From contig OZ038422.1 in NCBI GenBank assembly GCA_964036155.1, positions 868,001 through 932,000 of the forward strand: a stretch of 64,000 nucleotides of DNA, given 5' to 3'. Positions 54,654 through 64,000 of this stretch are shown here, one piece after another. Source of the DNA: Diploscapter coronatus. Taxonomy: Eukaryota; Nematoda; Chromadorea; Rhabditida; Rhabditidae. Every line of letters starts with the position of its first letter. The stretch's first letter is position 1. The position numbers and the translations under genes were made by a program. The notes below the pieces were generated by a model. It saw nothing but the letters and a program-made list of their open reading frames with translations, was not told where the DNA came from and did not search any database.

Positions 54654-55673
54654 GCTCAGAAGATATGTATATTGAATTCAAGAAAATTGTACTCTTAGTT
54701 TATGATGACCTAAAGAAAACGATAAATAAATACTCTTCCAGACAAATTCCAGGCCTTAGTTTGTCTTTGATTGATATGTTATTTTTGCCAGTCTCTTAAA
54801 ATCAACCGACCGGTGTACCAATTTGCCTCTTCTTCAGTGATTTGAGTGATTCTGTAGGAAATGCATCCACATCAATCTTCATTGAGCATCCATTAGTGAA
54901 GAAGTCAAAGAGAGGGGGCCGACTGATCACTTTGAGAGAAAAGATAAAGCATAGATGAGAGAGACGTATAGGTGGATTTAAGAAAATTTAGGGCGCTAAA
55001 GAGCTATCTTAAGGCTAGTTAGCTGAGTTTAGGCCTATTTAAACAATTTGAGATAATCTTTGACCAATGTTTGATTTGACTGATTTTGAGTTATAGATGG
55101 TCTAATCAATGATATTATGAATTTTCTCATCAATGATAGGAGTTTTTTTTTTTTTTTTTTATATCCTGATCGAGCTATTTGAAGACAGAATCAATTGTGC
55201 AATTTGTGTTTTCAAAGGAATGTTCAAGCAATTAGCTTTTTGAAAAGATATGGATCAAGGTAATTCATTACAACTCTTTAGGAACTAGAAGATCATAATT
55301 CTGCGATGAAAAGATGAATGTCTTCATTATTTAACAGTTGTTGTCCCTGTATTCGTGCTCTAATGATAACATTGACATCGCTCCGATTGTCGGTGAGGCG
55401 CATGTCCAACCCAATCCACTTTTCACTTTGAAGGAAATTAACAACTGCCAAGAGGCAATTTGCTGGGTTGGAGAGTGATGGAAGACAAATTTTTGAGAGC
55501 CAAGAGATATGAGGGGTCTTCTTACTGTAGTTTTAAACACTTTGAGAAAGTTGTGATCTTTAATCTAACGAAAATAAGGCCAGCGCATCAAAAATAAGAT
55601 TTCTAGGCATAAATTTGAACTTCTCTGAAATATATCAAAAATTTCATTAGTTCAATTTTCAGCCATGGCCAAG

Positions 55674-55805
55674 GGTGTCGACAAAGAACTCGCTGACGAA
55701 TGTCTATAAGCACTCGTCACATGATAAAGCATGGGAAGAACAAAAGTGGTTATGATGTTGCGCATCATATTTTCGACTTTCCAGATTTCGGACACCAACA
55801 ACAAT
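55674..55805. mobile_element. Repeat family G joined to a family C end
   Basis: AAGGGTGTCGACAAAGAACT ... GGTTATGATGTTGCGCAT matches family G; the following CTTTCCAGATTTCGGACACC AACAACAA is the right end of family C, so two elements abut. Confidence 0.55.
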
Positions 55806-57007
55806 ACACCGCTATGCAATGTTTGTGCATATCAGTTCTGTCGGGTTGTCACTAAACAATTGACTTTTGATATGACCCCTATCTCCTAGAGCTTAAGATA
55901 ATATACGCTCTCCGGCCTTGTTATATTGCCTTTTCCACTATATATTATCGTTCGAGCAACTGTTTTACTCACTTTGTTGAGTGAATTTTATCGCATATCT
56001 TGTCTTTGTGATCTCTAGAAGTTCCCTTATATCTCGTTTTCTATGCCCTACGATCAAATTGAGCCCTCGATTAACCAATTAATCGCCCCGGGATCAAAGA
56101 TATTGGAAGATATGTGAGAGAAATAGAGAAGAAAGTTAAGAGATTAGGAAGATGAAAGACAAATTTGAAAGACGATGAAGAAAGATAAGGAAAAGAAGCA
56201 AAGGAAGAGTTAGAGATAATAGTTAATTCAGCAACAAAGATATGGAAATAAAATGGAAATGAAGAGAGGGAAAAGATGTCAAACAAAGAAGAGAATCCAA
56301 GATAAGGATAAAAGACAAACTTAGAGACGAAGACAACGCTATTGAGGGCCAAATTGATGGAATCAATCACCCTGAAACAACATTATCGGGGCGCCACTTG
56401 GCTTGCTTGCTAATGAAAGCGACAAATCGCTAAGACGAAGAAAAAATCCCCGGGCTAAAAAACTAAATCTAAATCAAACATTTACTTAAAAATAAATCAA
56501 TTAAAAATTAAATTACGAATGAATGAAATTGACAAAATATAGAAATAGTAGGATTTTTGGTCCCTTTCCTAGTAGCGATCGTACTCTCAACAGTGGCTGA
56601 ATGCAAGGCGATGATGCGGAAACTCCGTTTCACTTGAATTCCTGATCACTCACTTTCACAAAACAACACCGTTGATTTTGACTATCGTGTTTATTCGTAG
56701 TGCGAAGAGTGGTGATGAGATGAGACTGAGATCAACGAGAATGAGATGTTGGGGAATGCTAATTTTATGGGTGAGGAATTCTGCCTGTACAACAAAATGA
56801 AACATTTATTTACCAATAAATACAATACAAATTATTTAAATGCAATGATCACGAATTAAATTATCGTTTAGTGAAAGCATCAAAATTAATTTTAAAAATA
56901 ATAAAACAAATTATTAAGCTATGACAATTATTATGATTCTAGATCACATTATAATTATTATCAGACACACTTATTAAATTTGCAAACTACTTATAAAGCT
57001 TAAAAAA

Positions 57008-60000
57008 TTAAGGTTTAGAGAAAAAGCTGGTGATAGGTTTCTGCTGAGATCCGATATTCAACTTTCTCTTGGCAGTTCTTTGCGGTTTCTCAATCTTTTT
57101 AGGCTTTGCATTATTCGATGCATTGCTCTGAGAGTCGGTTCTGATTCCGAAGACCTTCGGCTTGATTTTAGGAGTATTGCTCAGCCCATCCTGAAAGTTA
57201 GAAATGTTTAAGAAAAAGAAAATCATGTCAGAAGCTATATAAAAATAATTTGGCGACCTGTAAATGACGGAATGACATAACGCGAAATGAGACGAAACGT
57301 AAAAATGACTGAACGCAATAGAAATTGATAGGGGGTTTGTGCAGAAAAAGGAGCCATTCGTCATTTCGCGTTACGCTATCTACAAACTGCCAAGCAATTC
57401 TATGATTCAGTTGCAGTTAATGAGAAACAAGATATTTTATACGTTTAAAAATTACTACAGTCAAAAATGATTTTATTACCTTGCTATTATCATCTTGTGA
57501 TTTTCCATTCTTCGAATCCGGGCCGATATTTTCCTTCTCCTCATCCAAAAGCTCTTCATGAATGCTCATTTTAGGCAAACGGCTAATCCTGATCGGAGTG
57601 GGAGTTGAGTTATTCACGAAATTAGCTAGTTCCATTGGCTCGTCAGAGTTTTCCTGATTTTCGTCAATATTTGCCTGATCCTTAGGACTTTAAATGCTCA
57701 GACGCGTGTACACGTATAACGAAAGTCTTTTTGAGAGAGCATGCTCTTTTCTTTCTCGAAAAGACTATCTCGTTATGCGTATACACGCGCGTGTCTAAAC
57801 ATTTACAGACCTGCTGATCTTCTGGAGTTTCAGGCGATGTGAAGAAATTCAGTGTAGGTCTAGCTCTGGGAGTTCTGAATTTTAAACCTCTACAAATTTA
57901 AACGAATCTAGAAACTTGAAGTTGGGCGAAACCGAATTTTGTTTCACTTCAATGGTGTCCAAGGCAGTCAATCTATCCAGGAAATGATAGCAAATTAGCT
58001 GCGCCTCACTTATGAAAATCGGCTTCTGTAATTTCAAAGTTCCAAAATATCTTGATGTTTTTTTATAGGATGAGCGTTGCCTAGCGGAAAGAGTAGAGAC
58101 ACTGGTGCGAACCGCGAAACGAGAATAGTGTGAGAAGAGGGGAGAGCGTGGCGAGGACGAAAGCGGACAAGAAGGAAAGGTTTCGCACCGGCGTCAGAGC
58201 CCAGAAGTAGAGGCAACGTCATCTCATATTGTTGATGCCCAAATCTGGGAGGCGTGCAAAGTGGTGCAATTATTTTTAGTAGGTAGAAAATCGAGAAATA
58301 GCACGCGAAAAGGAGAACGAGACGGGCTAAAATCGCTTCTTTCTTCCACCTCATTTTTGGCCTACCAGATTTGGGCATCAACAATAAATAATGGAGAGTA
58401 ATCCCTTGAAATTTAATTATCCTACCTTGCAGACCCTCGAAGAAATATTGTTGAAGATTTTGAAGTTCCTGTGAACTTCTTCAATGTGAGTCTTCAGAAA
58501 GTTCTGGGCTGTTCGAATTTTGGAACAAAAGGAGAACTTGTCGGTTGATAGAAGGAATTGAGCTGCGATATTCACTGATTGGAGGAGGGATCTTCTAAAA
58601 ATGAATCTCATAAGAAAAGGGTCTTTGAAAAATGTGATCTTATAAAATAAGTTGTCTAAAAATGAATATTCAAATTATTTTCTAAGAATGAATATCCGAA
58701 AATGTCTGCTTTAAGAAAAGAAAGACTCTCAAATAAGGCTACTCTTGCCTGACATAGACTGGCAGATGGGTTCATGTAAGAAAAGGATAGAAAGATCAAG
58801 ATTACTGTAAACGAAGATAATCCTACTTGCTACATCCTTCCGTATTCCCAATTTGTTCTTGAATTTTATCAATAGCTCTATCGAATTGTCTCAGAAAATG
58901 AATATGCTCATTTAGCACTTCGTTAGTCGAATCGTAATTATCAGCGATATTGGACTTCATTACATAAGAAAGCAGGGTCTAAAATACGCTAATTTTTAAA
59001 CTTTGACAAGTTTGCCTACTTGAAAAATCGTCAATCTCCCGTCAGCGGCTAATTTCTTTAGCGTCGGTAAAATCTGAGGGCATAAAATTGTGAATAATCT
59101 TGAAGCACCCCAGGAATTCTAAATTTAACAGGCTATTCGGAAACCACACGACATCACAACACCTCAAGACATCGCGAAATAATGTGTATGGTTGGGGTAG
59201 GGTATTGGGCTGATAGGATTTCTTTTCTCCACACACTATTTCGCACGTCGTGAGGTCTTGAATGTCGTGCGGTTTACAACGTTGAAAATTTGGCATGTAT
59301 TTTAACGTTATGTTAATGCTTCGAACCTTCTGATCAATAGCCAGGGATAAAATGCATCCAATCAGATCGATATGCTCCTTCTAAAATTAGAATATTGGAT
59401 TACGGTAGCTGAAGGGGTACTGAGACAGGTTGCAAGGCTAGCATGTTCATGACAGCTTATCTAAGGGGGCATCAATAACATAGTCTTATATTCGAAGATT
59501 TATTCACAAAGCGTTTGAGTTACGAAGTGTGAATGAAGGAACGCCTACTATTGTGAGAAAGGGCTATCTGATTTGTTAATCTAGGAATATAATGGAGGGG
59601 ATTAGATTTTCTAGGCTAGGCAGTCATACGTTAAATTTCAAGAGAACCATGAAGTTCTTAAAGCGAATTCTTGAAACTTACAAAATCCTCAAAATTTTCC
59701 ACGATATTTTCTTCGGTTTTCGAAATTTTTAGCTCGAATTTCTCTTCGATCCACTCATTTTCCCTATCTCCTGCCACGATGAATTCAAAATTATCAAAAG
59801 CACCACGAAGTTCATCGGTCAAAAAATGATTCGAAGTCAGATCCTGTAGCTCGTTTTCACAGATTCTCCAGTCGGGCTTTTGCTGGATAATCTGAAAAAC
59901 AAGTTATTTTTTCCAGGCTCAACAGTGAAAATAGCAGCATATATCGTTGATTGGGGAGAGCAAGGTCGATATCCATGCATAAGCGTAACTAGAAATCGAA

Positions 60001-60226
60001 TTTGGAAGAGCGAAATAGTGAGTTGCGTCGAAGAGAAACGAGAGACGAGTAGCGTAACTTTTGAATATCGACGCGTTCTCGCTCAATCGATAAATACCTG
60101 TTCGAGCCTTGACACTGTAGGCAAATGAGCGATTTTCACGAGTTGTCTAGTTTCGAACTTCTCCGAGAACCTTCTGAACAGGAAAATAGCAAGTTCCAAA
60201 TCCGAGACGAATTTGATTTTATCCAT
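57008..60226 (-). CDS. Unknown 441-residue protein with C-terminal PIP box
   Basis: Ten exons: 60226-60098, 59891-59682, 59380-59327, 59073-59020, 58978-58827, 58594-58426, 58025-57916, 57874-57811, 57680-57480 and 57190-57008. The ATG stands 3 nt behind TTTTCAG (probable trans-splicing). Residues 1 to ~270 look helical and globular, starting MDKIKFVSDLELAIFLFRRF, with no match I can name. The rest is disordered and charged, with TPRARPTLNFFTSP, STPTPIRISRLP and a basic KPKKIEKPQRTAKRK. It ends QKPITSFFSKP, a textbook PCNA-interacting motif (Qxx-I-xx-F-F), so a role in DNA replication or repair in the nucleus is likely. The junction 57811/57680 spans a hAT element that must be spliced as an intron to keep frame. 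Other introns hold elements of families C, E, F, O and P. Confidence 0.75.
57251..57392. mobile_element. Foldback element, family P
   Basis: GCGACCTGTAAATGACGGAA with ATAACGCGAAATGA, paired with TCATTTCGCGTTACGCTATC. Last intron of the PIP-box gene. Confidence 0.6.
57683..57813. mobile_element. hAT MITE (family B, long form) inside a coding exon
   Basis: 131-bp element beginning TAGGACTTTAAATG and ending CATTTACAGACCTG on the plus strand, with the family B interior (ACGTATAACGAAAGTCTTTT). Flanks CTGATCCT and CTGATCTT form an 8-bp target duplication with one mismatch. Removing the element plus one duplicate restores a continuous reading frame in the host exon (...PED-QANID...). Confidence 0.9.
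58069..58223. mobile_element. Foldback element, family O
   Basis: GATGAGCGTTGCCTAGC and GAGGCAACGTCATC at the ends, inner pair CTGGTGCGAACCGCG / GTTTCGCACCGGCG. Intron of the PIP-box gene. Confidence 0.6.
58228..58385. mobile_element. Foldback MITE, family C
   Basis: ATTGTTGATGCCCAAATCTG ... CCAGATTTGGGCATCAACAA, the cleanest copy of family C. Directly adjoins element O in the same intron. Confidence 0.85.
59131..59281. mobile_element. Foldback MITE, family F
   Basis: GGCTATTCGGAAACCACACG ... GTGAGGTCTTGAATGTCGTG, with CGCGAAATAATGTGTATGG. Intron 3 of the PIP-box gene. Confidence 0.75.
59941..60096. mobile_element. Foldback MITE, family E
   Basis: GTTGATTGGGGAGAGCAAGG ... GAATATCGACGCGTTCTCGC, with GCGAAATAGTGAGTTGCG. 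Intron 1 of the PIP-box gene. Confidence 0.75.
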
Positions 60227-60460
60227 TTCCTGAAAAGGAAAAAATTAATAAATTTAGCGCCGAAAAGCGCCTATCTATCTATCCTCAAATTGAAAACGGC
60301 GTTGGCGCGAATGCTAATAAAAACCGTGCGGCCACTTTGCAATTTTCTCTTAACAAAGGAACGAATGGTGGAATAAGCGAAAATCGATAGTCGTCGTGAT
60401 TTTTCGTGATCGCTTTTCATTTTTCTTTCAAAATTAGGAGATTTTGAAAAACTACGAATC
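60227..60460. promoter_or_regulatory. Shared promoter region, PIP-box gene and sax-1
   Basis: Only 234 bp separate the two start codons, which face away from each other, so both must be driven from here unless distal exons exist. It includes the trans-splice-like acceptor for the minus-strand gene and an AAATTAG acceptor 25 nt before the sax-1 ATG. Confidence 0.55.
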
Positions 60461-63869
<3,409 letters not shown>

Positions 63870-64000
63870 TTTTCGAAAACGTGATATTCTTTCTTTGTAA
63901 AGACTAATATTATTAGCTTTTCTCCTTGGTTTTTAGGGCTTTGATTTTCAAGTATGCACTTAGAAATTCGCATTTATAAAAGAATTGTCATATTTATCGT

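Larger units (their letters stand above)
49515..57007. other. Gene desert upstream of vab-15, 7.5 kb
   Basis: AT-rich, no supported gene on either strand. Contains two family A elements, a hairpin at 51352-51428 and a G/C composite at 55674-55805. Its position suggests it may hold regulatory sequence of vab-15 (inference only). A GC-richer patch at 56370-56460 next to a long purine-rich stretch (56100-56340) has no coding support. Confidence 0.5.

Noticed and set aside
56071..56370. Hydrophobic 99-codon minus-strand frame
   Set aside because: Created by a purine-rich plus strand (TTC/TCT/CTT on the other); no transmembrane-like periodicity or splice evidence.

Overview
The window is AT-rich eukaryotic DNA from a nematode, most likely a free-living rhabditid. 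The evidence is short introns (mostly 40-60 nt, GT...TTTCAG), several start codons lying 2-8 nt behind a strong 3' splice site (as expected for spliced-leader trans-splicing), and gene families that match Caenorhabditis genes exon by exon. I rebuilt all gene models by hand from splice sites and reading phase. In every complete multi-exon model the summed exon length is divisible by three.

Layout, left to right. 32-528 (-): 5' end of an SLK/STK10-type Ste20 kinase (gck-4). 1470-2960 (-): ADP/ATP carrier. 4332-7112 (-): amino acid transporter of the AAAP family. 7.1-14.0 kb: gene-poor, with foldback elements. 14461-15289 (-): small cysteine-rich, probably secreted protein. 15.3-22.0 kb: gene-poor. 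22028-25165 (-): PX-domain SGK kinase (sgk-1). 26361-30800 (-): cytoplasmic intermediate filament protein with a lamin-type tail. 32761-39266 (+): TWK two-pore potassium channel, with three tandem tRNA-Ile(AAU) genes antisense inside a 2.1-kb intron. 39471-41767 (-): unknown 181-residue protein. 44899-49514 (-): Msx-type homeobox gene (vab-15), with a 3.5-kb intron inside the homeobox. 49.5-57.0 kb: gene-poor. 57008-60226 (-): unknown 441-residue protein ending in a PCNA-binding PIP box. 60461-63869 (+): NDR kinase sax-1, head to head with the PIP-box gene.

The window is densely seeded with short foldback DNA elements (MITEs) of about 20 families, lettered A to V here. They sit in introns of nearly every gene and in the intergenic stretches. 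Several have hAT-type termini (CAGGG) and 8-bp target duplications. The most striking case lies inside a coding exon of the PIP-box gene. There an element with an imperfect 8-bp duplication supplies its own 5' splice donor, and the duplicated target supplies the 3' acceptor, so removal as a 130-nt intron keeps the reading frame. This looks like a newly born intron. A short motif, GAAATAGYR, recurs inside unrelated foldback families and also on its own, far more often than chance predicts.

Functionally the genes are a set of unrelated cellular components: three kinases (Ste20, SGK, NDR), a mitochondrial carrier, a plasma-membrane or vesicular transporter, a potassium channel, a cytoskeletal filament, a neural homeobox regulator and a PCNA-interacting protein. 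There is no sign of an operon-wide pathway or of a viral or bacterial insertion.
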